Source: Micractinium sp. NFX-FRZ
Taxonomy: Eukaryota; Chlorophyta; Trebouxiophyceae; Chlorellales; Chlorellaceae
DNA: 64,000 bases
Direction of reading: 5' to 3'
NCBI GenBank assembly: GCA_029339195.1
Contig: JAPTJF010000007.1
Span: forward strand, 62,001-126,000
Every line of letters starts with the position of its first letter. Positions within the stretch are counted from its first letter, which is position 1. A model generated the notes under the pieces. The model was not told the origin of the DNA and did not search any database. It was given only the letters and a program-made list of their open reading frames with translations. The translations under genes were made by a program, and so were the position numbers. Below are positions 45,825-57,777 of the stretch, piece by piece.

Positions 45825-46217
45825 CCCTGCTGTGTGCACTGAACCCAGTGTAATGACTACTTAGAGAAGCCAGCTATGCCTACGCAAGCCCCGCGCGTTG
45901 CATTGTCTCGTGCAGTGTGGCGGCCTGCCGCGACGGCGGCGAGGCCGCTGCCTGGCATCATGGCTTTACCAAGCAAGCAGCAGCAGTTGCACGCGCCATC
46001 GCCTTTCGCTTCTTTTCCGTAAAACCTCCTTGCCCTTGCGACAGCCGAGACCTGACAGTCGAAGCAAGAGCCAAGCTGCTGAAAAAGAGGCTGCGCGCGG
46101 CATCTACCGGCTCGTGGGATCGAGCGTTGCACCAGAAAGGCGACAGCAAGCAGTGCCGAGAACCGAAGCCGGCCTTGAAAATGGTCTGAGGCAACGACGC
46201 GAGCTAGCGGCCCAAGC
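45825..46217 (+). other. Spacer upstream of the kinesin gene
   Basis: It contains the TGTAA of the pseudogene (45849-45853) and presumably the kinesin promoter. Short open frames exist on both strands (45917-46189 plus, 45857-46219 minus), but neither shows a recognisable domain or splice partner. Confidence 0.35.
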
Positions 46218-49200
46218 ATGCGGACGAACTTGAAGAAGACTGTTCAGCAGGCACCCGCTGTCAGACAGGTGCTGGGGCTGGGGCCCACCCGCCGCCCGGC
46301 CGGTTGGCGGCGCGGCCGGTTGCCGCCAAGGGGTGTTGCCTGGCCGCATTGTTTTCCACCCCTCCCAACACACTCCCACCGCACGCGCCTCTCGACTGGA
46401 CGGATCCCTCGCGTATGCAGGTGCGCGCCGTGGTGGTCTGCCGGCCGCCGATCGCCAACGATGTGCGGCGGCTGAGCGTGGCGGCGGCGGCTCCAGAGCA
46501 GCTGGCCGAAATCGACATTCACCCGCCTGCCAGCCTGGAGCCCAATGCCACCGATGCCGACTTGTGTCGGGACATTGCGCTGGGCAAAGGCGTGCTGCTG
46601 CGGCTGCCTCTGTACGGCCACAGGGGCGCCGTCCACGCGCAGCAGCTGTGCGAGCGGGAGGTGTCGCCGCTGCTGCAGCGCCTGCTCCTGGGGGAGAGCT
46701 CCGCTGTCATCGCCTATGGTCAAACCGGTGAGCGATTGGGGGCTTCCTGCCGCGATGTGGGTGCTGCGGCAGGAGTTCCAGGGACATGCAACAACGCACT
46801 CCGCGGCGGGGCTGCTGCTGCAGAGCCTTCCAGCGGCACCCATGCAGCATCCACCAGCGTACAGTGGTTTAACTCAGCTGGGCGCACTGTACCCCTGCTC
46901 TGCTTGCAGGCAGCGGCAAGAGCTACACGATGGGCACTGAGCGGTATGATGCCGGCAGCTCTGGCCCCGTACCCCACTCTGGTGAGCACCCTGCCGCTGC
47001 CACCTTGGCGTTTGTCTCCACGAGCCTACTCCTCTCCCTGGCGCAGCCGTGTGCCTGCTTTTACCAAGTTCTCTACATGGAGTAGTCCTTAAAGTGCTGC
47101 CGACCTCCCCGCTTCTCTTGATGCTCCAGACTTCCTGACGCCGTTGCTGTTCCTGCCCCGGCTTGCGTTCACTTACTTGCCCGCTCCTCTGCCCACCCCC
47201 CTTGTTGCTGCCACACGCCCCTGCAGTCAGCGCGTTCTGTGCGCGCCGCGTGTTCGAGCTGGCGCAGGAGCCGGGGGTGAAGGATCTGGAGGTGTCCTTT
47301 GCAGCGGTCGAGATCTACAGGGAGGGCAAGGTGCGGAGAGGGGGGAGGCAGCTGGGTGAGCGGGGTGCGTGGGTGCGTGCCAGTAGGCGGTGGTGGTATG
47401 GTGCCAGGCATCCCGCTGTTTGTGCCAGGTTGCCACCACTCCCGTGTAGTGCGTTCCAGCGCCGCCCGCCTGTCGGCCTTGCTTCATGCCATCCACCCTC
47501 GCCACCCCCCCTGCAGGACAAGGAGCGCCTGTTTGACCTGCAGACCCTGGAGCGCAAGCGCATCGACAGCTTTGAGGGGCAGGCGGCCTGGAGGCGGGCA
47601 GCCAGCCCGGAGGACCTGCAGGTGGGGCAGTCTGGGGCGGGGCGGGGCGGGGTGGGGCGCAGTGGGCAGCCGGGCATAAACGCAGGTGGCTGGCTGGCTG
47701 GCTGGCTGGCTCTCTTACGGTGGAGGGTGCTTCCCCTCCGGTCCCGGCAACGAGAGGTGGTCTACACGGCTTCGCCCCTTTATGGGGCCTCGCTTCCTGC
47801 CCATCCTGCGGTTCTGGCGGGTGCCCACACCGTGTGTGTGGGAATGCATTCTGGAAGCCGCCTTCCTGCTTCCGCCCTACCGACTGCGCCATGCTTACCG
47901 TTGTGTTGGGCGCGCCCTCCCATACTGTACCGGTTGTGCGTGCAGCGCAAGCTGCTGGACGCCTCGTTTGTCCGCAACACCGACCGCACCGACGGCAACG
48001 CGCGCAGCTCGCGTTCCCACGCCATCTTTGTGACCCAGGTGGGGCTCCAGCCGCCATCTCATGCGCGACTCACCAGAATGCGCACCCTTGCCCGCTGTGC
48101 CTGGCGGTCTGCTCTGCTCGGCCCGGTGCTGGGCCCATGTGCATCATGCATCGCAACCAACCTCCACTCCTGCCCCCCTGGGCTGCCCGCAGGTCCAGTT
48201 CAAGCGGCAGCAGCAGCAGAGCGCGGGGGGCGGAGTGCAGCGTGTCAAGGCGCGCCTGATGCTGGTGGACCTGGCCGGCAGCGAGCGCGCCTCGCTGGCG
48301 GCAGCTGGCAGCACCAGCCAGAAGCAGGTGGGAGACGGCGTGGGGCATGCCTGAGGGCTGCTGAGCGCGTGGACGGGTGACACTGACTTGTCGGTTTACG
48401 TGCATAGGCAGCACTAGGAGCGGGAGCTGTAGTGAGGCTCTGCCTTACTGTCGCCGCACACACATCCTTGAGAGGCGTCCATCCCTGGTGCTGTGCATCG
48501 TCCCATCCCTCCCTCCCTCCCTTCCCCGCCTCTCCAGGGCTCCGGCATCAACGTGGGCCTGCTGTACCTGGGGATGGTGATGAAGGAGCTGTCGGAGCGC
48601 GGGAAGACGCTGAACTACCGCTTCTCCATGCTGACCGAGATTTTGCGCCCGGGTGGGTGGTGCCCTCGGGACGCGGTGGGCAGCGCGTGGAGGCATGCCA
48701 GCTGTTCAGAGAGTGCTGACGCTGGCAACTCTGGACAGAGCCAATGGGCAGCACGTGGAGGCATGCCAGCTGTTCACAAAGTGCTGCTGGTGCTGCTGCT
48801 GGTGGTGGTGCTACTGCATGTGCACTGAGCCACGTGCAGCTGCTAGGGTGTGTGCCTGCAGCTCACATGCATGCGTCACCTCGCTCCCCCCCCCCCCCCC
48901 GCCTGCCCCTTGCAGCCCTGGGCGGCGAAAACAACGAGCTCTCTGCCGGCTGCAACACGCTCATGATTGGGTGCATCTCCCGGCTGACCGTGCACAGCGT
49001 GAACACGCACAGCACCCTGGAGTGAGTGAGCGGTGTTGATCTTGGTTGGGGGCGCTGTGCCTTGGCACACTCCAAGGCGTGCGCGGCCGCTGCGCGTGCA
49101 GTTGTTAGATGTGCCATGCACTTAGTGTGCGCCGTTGCCACCAAAGTTTTTGAAGTGCGTGACACCTTTCTGCCGCCTGTGCTGTACAATGTTGGCCCCC

Positions 49201-52200
49201 GCACCGCCTCCCTCCGCAGGTTCCTGCAGCAGGCGGGGACTGTGAAGAACCTGGTGCGTGCCGACGTGCAGATGATGCGGCAGCAGGAGCTGGAGGCGCA
49301 GGTGAGCGGCAGCAGCTGTGACACAGCCCGGGGCCACAGGCAGGGGCAAGTGCTGGCGGACGTGGACGTGAAGCGAGAGGTTGCAAATAGTGCTGGATTG
49401 GTTTGTGCCCGAGAAAGTGGCTGGTAGGCTGGTTAGTTTGAGCAGACACAGCCAACAAGCTCTTGCGCCGTCACATGTGCCTGTGCAGGTCGAGCGGCTG
49501 CAGCAGGAGCTGAAGGGCATGAAGCTGAGGATTCAGCAGCAGGGGCAGGCGCAGCAGGGGCAGCAGGCACAGCAGCAAGGGGCGCCGGCTGGCAATGCAG
49601 GGGGCAGCTTTAGCGCACCGATTGCCGGCTGTGAGGTGCCCTCATCGACTGAGGCGCATGCTGGTGGCAGTGGCGATGCCAGCGGCAGTGAGAGCGATGC
49701 TTACAGCGCGGCGGCTGCGGCAGCGGCAGCAGAGGAGCGAGCGACTGCGCTGGAGAGGGAGGTGGCAGGCCTGAGGAGGGAGCTGCTTGTGCAGCGCGAC
49801 CGGGCAGATGCTTACGAGGCCCAGCTGCGTCAGCATGCAGCAGCAGCGCCGGCTTTGGCAGAGGCAGCAGCCGGCGGGGACGAGGGCGCGGGAGGAGCAG
49901 GGGCAGGTGGTGGCGCACCAGCAGGCACGCCTGGTGCAAGCACCAGAAACTCTCCCGCTGCCACGCCGATGGGCGTCGGCCGGCCCTCTGCGGCCTTCCT
50001 GGCTGCCGCCTCCCCTCTGCTGGCTGCCAGCCGTGGCGTGGCCGACTGGGCGGCGGACGCGGCGGCCGCCGAGGAGGCCACGCCTGCGGGGCAGCGCCTG
50101 CCGCTGCTGCAGCTGCTGCCGGTGGTCGAGGAGATTTGCTGTGAGCGGGACTCACATATGGAGCGCGACCAGCTGCAGGCGCTCAAGGTGGGGCCCAGCG
50201 TGGGTGTAGCATGCTGGGTGCACGGTGCAAGCAGTGTGGCTGTGGTGGCCTGTGGTCGGTGAACGGCACACCAAGTTGGCAGCGCACCGGCTGGTGGGAT
50301 GGTGCAGCTTGGTCGACAGCGCTTTGCCAGCAGCCCTGGCTGTCTGCTAAATGTGTGGGCTGAGCTACCCTGTCCACTGTTCTGCGCTATTGTCACATTT
50401 GCACCCGTTGTGTTGCTGCTCCATCTGGCCGCAGGAGAAGGTGGGGCAGCTGCTGAGCAGGGCAACCGAGGGCGACGACCGCACGCAGGCTCGTGCATTT
50501 GCAGAGGTGGGGAGCAGGCCTGGTTGGAAAGGCGTTATTCTGCTCACATAATCTCTTCCTGTGTTGTTTTTTCTGCTTGGAGCAGCTGATGCCGATTACC
50601 ACATGCACAGCAACCCCGCCAACTGCCTGCATTCCAGTGTGCGCTCTGGCCGCCACCGCCCCACCTACGTGCAAGCTTGGGCCCCAGTGGACCATGCATG
50701 TGACCCTGCCCGGTGCCCGCTGCTGCTCGCCTGCAGGCCACTCTCTACGCCCTGGGCGCTTACAACAAGTGCTTGGGCGATGCGGTGACACGTGCCGAGG
50801 ATGCTGCCGAGGATGCGGCGGCAGAGCGGCAGCAGGCGGAGTGCGACTTCCGTCAGCTCTACGAAGAGAAGTCAAGATACATGAAGCAGGCCAGTGCGGC
50901 AGAGGTGAGGCGCGTGAGGTGGTGGGAGGGGTTGACAGGAGGTCAGGAGCAGGTGGGAGAGGCCGCGGGGACGGGTTGGGAAGGCGCTGCGAGGCGAAGG
51001 GATTGAGGAGAGGGGGTGGAGGTGACAGAAGGGGTGGCTCCTTTTTATCAGCTTGGTAGCAGCTTGCTGCAGGAATGGCAGCCAACCTTGTGGACAGGAC
51101 TGCCAGCAATCTACCGAACAAACGCTGCTGCTTCAACCATTGCGCCGCCTCTCAAACCCGTCTTGCTGCCAGGTGGGCCTGGCTGAGTATGAGGCCCAGG
51201 TGGAGGACCTGCGGCGCAAGCTGGCAGAGGTGAGAGCAGGCTGCTGCATCCCGCTCCCCCTTCCCTCGCGTTATCGTCCCCTGAATGCCCGTGCTGGCTT
51301 TGCGCCGCTGCGTGCGGTCTGCTGGTTGCCTTGGGGCAGTGTGTTTGGGAATTTCTGCATGGGGCTGCTTGTCAGTTGGGCTTGCGTGGTGTGCTTCCTC
51401 CCGAGGCCCCGATTGCCGCACTCGGCCTCCATTTGCTCCCTCCGTTGCACACACAGGCGGAGCAGCTGCAGCAGCAGCAGCAGCTGCAGGCCACGCCTGG
51501 GCGCTGGAGCATCAGCCGCCTCATCGGCGGCAGCGGCGGCGCCCCTGCTGCCATGCGCTCCCCTGGCGCTCCTGACTCACGCCGCACCTCTTTCAGCGGC
51601 TCCCCCTGTGCCTCCCCACGCGCCTCGCTCACCGGCCAGCAGCTGTTTGGGTCGCCCTCGCGCCTGGGCCAGCTGCAGAAGCGCATCAGCGGTATGGGCG
51701 CGCACATGGATGCGCCGGCAGGTGGCGAGGGCGAGGGCGAGGAGCAGCGCATCACCGTGGCTTGCGTGCGGCGCAGCGCGGGGCGAGACCAAGAGGAGGC
51801 CGCCGCTGCTGCCGCCGCGCTTGCCTGCACGCAGCGCAAGTCTGCGCGTTCGCTGCTGCTGCCGCCATCAGCAGCCCTGAAGGGCCAGCAGCAGCAGCAG
51901 CAGCCGCGGCCGCTTCCTGAGAAGCAGCTGCAGCAGGAGCAGCCCCCCGAGGGCTTGGAAGCGGCGCTGGCCCAGGAGGAGCAGCAGTCGCCAGGGGATC
52001 TCATCAAGGCGGTGCCTGCACGTTTGAGCAATGCACAGCAAGGCGGCCTGCAGCCACGGCTGAGCAATGCACCGCAAGGCAGCCCACCGGCGCTGGCAGC
52101 AGCAGCGCTGCCGCTTCCGCAGCAGCAGGAGCAGCAGCAGCAGCAGGTGCAGCTGGAACAGGCAGCTATGCTGTCCCCTGCACCAGCACAGCAGCAGGAG

Positions 52201-55200
52201 CAACATGAGCAGCAGGAGCAGCTGGCGGTGGGCACTGGCACCGCTACGCCCCTGGAGCGGCAGGCGGATGAGGAGGTGGTGACGCCCCTAGAGAGCCCAG
52301 AGGTGTCGTGCTTGCTGGGTGCAGGCAGCAGCGGCGGTGAAGAGGACGCCACCGACAGCATTGAACCCAAGTCTGGGCAGCTGCTTGGGCCAGCAGCAGA
52401 GGCAGGAGGTCTGACGGCTGCGGCGGAGCAGGCAGCAGCGGCGCCGGCGGGGCCAGCAGGGGTGCTGCTGGCTCCCGTTGCTGGGGATGTGGACATGGTT
52501 CCAGCTGAGGAGCTGCTTGAGCAAGCGGGCCATGGCCAGCAGGAGCAGCAGCAGCCGCAGCAGCAGCAGCGCAATATGCCGCGGCAGGACAGACAGCTGC
52601 AGACGCCTCAGCACGAGAATCAGGCGCAGCAGCAGCAGCAGAAGGTGCCTCAGCATGAGCGCTTGAATCAGCAGCAGCCGGATTGTGATGCCGAGCTGCT
52701 GGCAGAGCTGCCAGCTGAGATGTCTGTGGATGCTGCCGCAGAGGTAGCTGAGGAGATGAGCGGGCTGGAGACGGCGGTGCCAGCACCAGAGGACCGGGCT
52801 GGCAGTGAGGAGCAGGACCAGCGGCTGTCGCAGCAGCAGCTGCTGCCAGCTGACCAGCTGTGGGAGCCTCCCCAGCAGCAGCCCGAGGAGCCTCCCCAAC
52901 AGCAGCCTGAGGAGCAGGCCCAGCAGCAGCCTGAGGAGCAGGCCCAGCAGCAGCCTGAGGAGCAGGCCCAGCAGCCGGCAGGACAGCCTGCACAGCAGCC
53001 CAACCGAGAGTCAGCAGGACTGCCAGCAGACGGGGCCCAGCAGATGACGGAGCAGCCTAACCAGGCAGCACACCAGAGCCAGCAGCAGGCAGAGCATGCC
53101 CAGCAGCAGCCGGCAGGGCATGCCCGGCAGCCTGCGGCGCTTCCGGGCCCCACCGTCTCCGTGTGTGTGCCGCGTGGCCGTGGCGGCGGCAGGGGCAGGG
53201 GCAGGGGCAGGGCAGCGGGCATGCGGGATGTGGAGTACTGCCCAGCCACTGGCGAGTTTGTTGAGCCGGAGAGCGGGGAGCGGGTTGACCCCCTGCAGCA
53301 CCTGGTGAGAGCCCTGCCTGGCTTGCTTGCCGGTGCCTGCCCGCCTAGTGCCTTTGTTGAGCGCCGGTTCTGGTGCACAATGGCGCAGTAGCACCACCGC
53401 GGAGTGGCGATAACACAAGGTGCTCTGCGCTTACCTAATGTGTCTGGCGCCTGCCCCGCCTGCTGCCCCCTGCAGGTGGTGCCGGCGGACGAGCCCTGGC
53501 AGCGCCACGTGCTGCTGAGGGGCAGCCGCATCACTCTGGAGCAGTGGCTGGCGCGCCGCATGCTGCGCCATGGGCGCTGCCACTTCTGCTGCAGGTGCGG
53601 TGCTGCATGTCCTGCCCAGGCGCATACTGGCCTGGCCTGGCGGTCACCGCAATGTGCCTTCTGGTGCATGGGAAGTGTGCCAGCTGTACAGTGAATGCGG
53701 AGGCAAGGGGATCTGTGGCAGTACATAACAAGCCCACCACCGTCCTCTCCATGCGTGGCTGTAAGCGTATGCCGCCTTGTCCACCCGCCTGCCTGCCCCC
53801 ACCTGCAGCGAGGCGTCCGACCCGGCAGCCTGCCCGCACCCCGACCCCGCCTTCTCAGACCTGGAGCTGTGTGGGGCCTGCTATGCTGGGCTGGAGCCCC
53901 AGTGCTGGCGCAGGTGAGGGTTGTGTGTGGGGGGGGGTGAGCTGGTCTGCTTGGGATGAAAGAGGGCAGGCTTGAAGTCACTTGACGCCTTCCTTTACTG
54001 GGTGGATGGCATCCACGCCGTGTTGCTGCTGCTGTGCCCGCCGCATCTGCCACACCACCTCTGTACCTCGCACATGCCTGCTGCCATCAATGGCTTGCCT
54101 GGTCAGATGTTGTTCCCCGCGCCAATCACGTGCTGCGCACGCCATACCAGCTTCTATTTCTGAGAGCTTGCCCGCCTGCCAACGCTGATTCCCTGACATG
54201 GCTGCAGCGGTACGTCGTGGGTGTCTGAGGACCCCACGGACCGCGGCTTCAAGTGGTGCTGCTTGTGCGGCGGCGCAGGTGAGCGGCAGCACGCACACAC
54301 ATACCCAGTGGGGTTGGTGTCAGGGATTCAGGCGGAGCCACGTGTGGGGCGGCGCAGCGTGAGCCACGCCTTCCTGTGCAGGACGGTGCATGTGCGGCGG
54401 CGCGGGTTGAGCCGTAACACAGGAGCATGCTGTAGTGCACATAGCCATGCAACGCTGGTTGGCCTGCCACAGCGTGTGCCGCTGCTGCGCCCTTCTGGTG
54501 GTCCCACTCTCTGATTGGCTGCCCCTGCTGATCTGGATGCTTGCCTGCAGGTGTGGGCGGGACGGATGAGCTGGTGATGTGCTCCGCCTGCAAGGTGGTC
54601 GGCTTCTGCTCCGGGTGAGCAACGGCCTGCTTGCCTGCATGCAGCCTGCCTCATACGTCTGCCACCCCAACCTGTCAACTTGCAGCTCAGTGTTGCCTTG
54701 TCCCCTGCTGTTTCTCACCTCGCCTTCTTCTCCCGCCCCCCCGCCTGCCTGCCCGCTTGCCCAGGTGCCTGTGGCGCTTCTCTGGAGACGACCTGGCAGC
54801 GGCGCGTGAGGATGCCCAGTGGGAGTGCCTGCTGTGCCGCCCCAGTCCCAAGCTTCGCCTGGCATATGTTGCCAACGAAGCAGAGGGCAGGGATGGTCCC
54901 AGCGTCGCGCGCGGCAGGAGCGGCAGCCAGGGGGCCGGCGAGCAGCAGACAGCAGAGGCGGCGGCTGGCGCGGCGACTGTACGGCGCAGCGGCCGGCAGC
55001 GCCGGCCGGCCCGGCAGCAGCAGCAGCAGCAGCAGCGAGGGGTGGGCACTTCGAGTGAGGAGGAGGACTTAGTGATAGACCTCACAGACAGCTCCGATGA
55101 GCAGGAAGCGGTGTCGTCCCCTGGGGCGGGCGACAGCTCCAACGGCAGCCAACGGCGGCAGCGGCGGCCACGTGGTGGCGCCAAGCCCACCCAGCAGCGT

Positions 55201-55587
55201 GGCAACACCGCGGCCAAGGGCGCAGCGCCGTCGCGGCGGGCACCCACGCCGAAACTATCAGCAGGGGCTGCAGCAGCGCTGGTGCCAGCATTCAAGCAGG
55301 AGGTAGCCCCAGCGGGCGACCCGCAGGTTGCGGGGGAGCAGCAGGGAGGCGCGCCGCCTCCGCCACAGCAGCAGCAGCAGCAGCAGCAGCGGAAGCGGCA
55401 CCGCCTGCTTGCCCACGGAGATCTCAACCTGTCTCCTGGGGTGGACGGCGAGCGGCCCGCGCTGCAGCGGCAGCGCATGCTGCAGCGGCAGGGGGCCGGC
55501 GGCGGCGGCGGCCGCCCGCAGCTGGCAGCCACGCAACGGAGCAAAGCGGACATCCTGAAGTCAATGATTGGGAAAATGGCGCTCTGA
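46218..55587 (+). CDS. Kinesin motor protein with C-terminal PHD/ADD-like finger and SUMO-interacting motif
   Basis: Twenty exons join in phase to 1731 aa: 46218-46268, 46421-46727, 46910-46981, 47227-47330, 47517-47621, 47946-48038, 48193-48327, 48538-48652, 48916-49021, 49220-49301, 49489-50187, 50435-50506, 50737-50904, 51173-51229, 51457-53304, 53476-53594, 53809-53913, 54208-54278, 54551-54614 and 54765-55587. The motor spans about 18-380: P-loop GQTGSGKSYTMG (117-128), switch I NARSSRSH (231-238), switch II DLAGSER (270-276). Coiled coil follows, then a long Gln-rich tail with a repeated PEEQAQQQ unit and an RG-rich patch. Residues about 1370-1500 form a Cys finger like ADD/PHD (WCCLCGG, CSACKVVGFCSGC, WECLLC). 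A SIM, DLVIDLTDSSDE, lies near 1560. A second start at 46418 is possible. It could also be two genes, split within 51457-53304. Confidence 0.85.
48886..48900 (+). repeat. C15 run in a kinesin-gene intron
   Basis: Fifteen C residues a few bases before the acceptor of the exon at 48916. It acts as the polypyrimidine tract. Confidence 0.85.
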
Positions 55588-55901
55588 TTTGCCTGTGCTG
55601 TGTGAATTGCACTTCTTATCCCAGCACATCACTCTCACCCCTGACAACCAAAGATCCACATGTGTAGTGAACAGCAGCGTGCGCGCAACAACGACGGGCC
55701 GCCACTGCAGCGCAGCAGGAGCACCCATTTGTCTTCCTGTGCTGCGTGCGGCGCATGCCTTGCCAGCTGCCAACCAAGGCAGCATGAAGCAACACACGGG
55801 CCTTGTGCCGCTGCCTGGCACTGCAGGCGACTGCTGGCTGCACAAGTTATTGCTAGTGTTCGGGTGACACAGGGTGCATGCTTGCCTTTGTTGTGTGCAG
55901 G

Positions 55902-56024
55902 GACAAGGCAGGGGTGACTGCTGCTGAAGTATTCACAGAGTGCTTGCAAGTCATGGAAACGTTTCAACACGTGATCGCAGATCTTGCGCAGCTCAGCGCG
56001 GGGAGCTTTGAGACATGTAGTATA
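55902..56024 (+). CDS. Candidate isolated exon, no known family
   Basis: After ttgttgtgtgcag the plus strand reads a protein-like, non-repetitive stretch (DKAGVTAAEVFTECLQVMET, then FQHVIADLAQLSAGSFE) up to a gtagta string inside the GTATACAAG repeats. A possible partner exon begins after gccgcgttgcag at 56335. No start codon context, family or second supporting exon is certain. It may be a remnant or part of a small gene. Confidence 0.3.
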
Positions 56025-57040
56025 CAAGGTAGTATACAAGGAGTATACAAGGAGAGGAGGGTGCAGGTGGGCAGCATTGGGGGCGGCCAGCAAGGCGCAC
56101 TTGGAATGACAAGACCAGGAGGGGCAGGCGGCTGCCGAGGCGGGGATGGACACCGCATGCCACTCCGGCGCTGGGCGGGAATGACGAGGCCAGCGAGGCG
56201 CAATGTGAACTAACAAGGCCAGGAGGGCCGGGCGGCTGCCGAGGTGCGGTACAGGCCAGGGTAAAGGCATGCCGCACCGTCTCAAGGCATGCGCAGCATG
56301 TGAGCCTACCCAGCTTCCTTGCTGCCGCGTTGCAGCGACTTGCTGGCGGGCTGGGCAGCCGCCGGCTGCCCTTCAGCTTCGGGTTGCTTCGGAGCGAGCC
56401 GCCGGGGCCAGCCTGCAAGCTGCTGTAGTGCAGGGCGAGTGCAGGTGCCGCCGCAGCTGCAGCGCCTTGAACCACTCCGTTGGTACCCCTGCAGGCGAGG
56501 CGAAAGGAAAGCAAGGCAACCTTGAGACAGCAGGGTTAGCAGGCGGTCGTTCCCAAATCGAAGAGGCTTGACCATGCACCCATGTTGCCGCACGTGTCAT
56601 CTCATTCAACTCAGGTGCCAGTGATCTGCCAGCCAACCAGCCCGCCAAGCAGGTCAGGCAAAGCCGGGCAGACTGCACCTGTGTCGCGGAGGCTCGCAGG
56701 GCGTGTATGCCCCGCAACTGGCCTTGGGCGCAGGCTCAGCAGCGCGGTGGTCGCCAATGGCTCCACTGCAAGCCGTGAGCCGGCCGGAAGGCCTTGCAAA
56801 GCGGGCAGGCGGCGGCAGCGGCGGCACATGTGCAGGCGCGAGCTTCCCAGCCGCTGGCTTCCCAGCCGCTGGCGCTGCTCTGCACATCAGCGCCTGATCC
56901 ATGCTGCGTATTGACAGCGGGCTGACGCGCTGCGCGCCGACACCGACAAACCCCCGAAGGGAGGGGACCATGTCAGGGTCCCGCCCAGTTCCTTGGCAAG
57001 GTCAAAATTGGTGTCCCAAGTACAGCCGAGAGGTCCATTT

Positions 57041-57070
57041 TGGCGCGCCATGCATGGCCATGGCGCGCCA
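57041..57070. repeat. Two TGGCGCGCCA palindromes
   Basis: The 10-bp palindrome TGGCGCGCCA occurs at 57041-57050 and 57061-57070, separated by 10 bases (tgcatggcca) that extend the dyad partly. Confidence 0.8.
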
Positions 57071-57521
57071 GGTAGGCACCTTCCAAGGGTGCCTTCCAAG
57101 GTTCTAAAAACTTTGCAACGAGTGTCTTCTGAAACATACTAGGGATTGTTTCCAGCTCTCTGTCGAAACCGGGGCGAGCTGAAACACCGCCGCAGTAGCC
57201 GCGTGCAGTGGGCACCGACTGGCCACTCTCTCTCTCTCTCTGAACACGGGCAGTGTGATCAACCCACATCCGTGTGGCGCGACCCTGAGCGGTAGGCATG
57301 GCGGGTTGGCGGGCAGGACGCTGGGAGTAGGGTGAAGCGCCCACTTGGCTGCCGCTGTTTTGCAGTCTGCACGAGAGGTTCTGCCTCTCCGTGCGGCATC
57401 AGCGGAGGTGCGATAGCAGAGAGCCGTGGCTGTGCGGCGGCGTGCCGTCCAGGCCGGCGGCGGGGACGGGACCGTCCAAGGCCAGCACCCTGCATTCTCA
57501 GCCGGCACCGTAGTGCACATA

Positions 57522-57666
57522 GTGCACGGTCCCACTGTGGTGGTGATAGTGGTGCACAACTCCTGGAGCTGGCGCATGCGGCTCAGCCGCCTGCTGGGCC
57601 ACTGGGCCGCATGCGCCAGCTCCAGGAGTTGTGCACCACTATCACCACCACAGTGGGACCGTGCAC
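57522..57666. repeat. Perfect 60-bp inverted repeat with 25-base loop
   Basis: The left arm, 57522-57581, starts GTGCACGGTCCCACTGTGG. The right arm, 57607-57666, ends CCACAGTGGGACCGTGCAC and is its exact reverse complement across all 60 positions. The loop is 57582-57606. Transcribed from either strand, this would fold into a long perfect hairpin. Confidence 0.93.
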
Positions 57667-57777
57667 GGGCAGTGGCCAGCACCTGCGGTGCAGCTGCTTT
57701 CTCGCCAGCTGCAGCTGCGCCGGCTGCATTCCCCCAGCATGCCCACACCTGTCTGTCTGCAGCATTTAGCGGGAGCA

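Larger units (their letters stand above)
55588..57777. other. Mostly non-coding 2.2-kb spacer
   Basis: It holds a small tandem GTATACAAG repeat (about 56019-56054), one coding-looking segment (55902-56024, listed separately), two 10-bp TGGCGCGCCA palindromes, a CT run at about 57226-57241, and the 60-bp inverted repeat. No complete gene is supported. Confidence 0.5.

Noticed and set aside
45857..46219. 120-codon minus-strand frame before the kinesin gene
   Set aside because: No splice partner, domain or composition bias supporting it; the overlapping plus frame is equally unconvincing.
51372..52574. 400-codon minus-strand frame opposite the kinesin tail
   Set aside because: Cys/Ser-rich complement of Gln codon runs (CAG read as CTG/TGC); no independent support.
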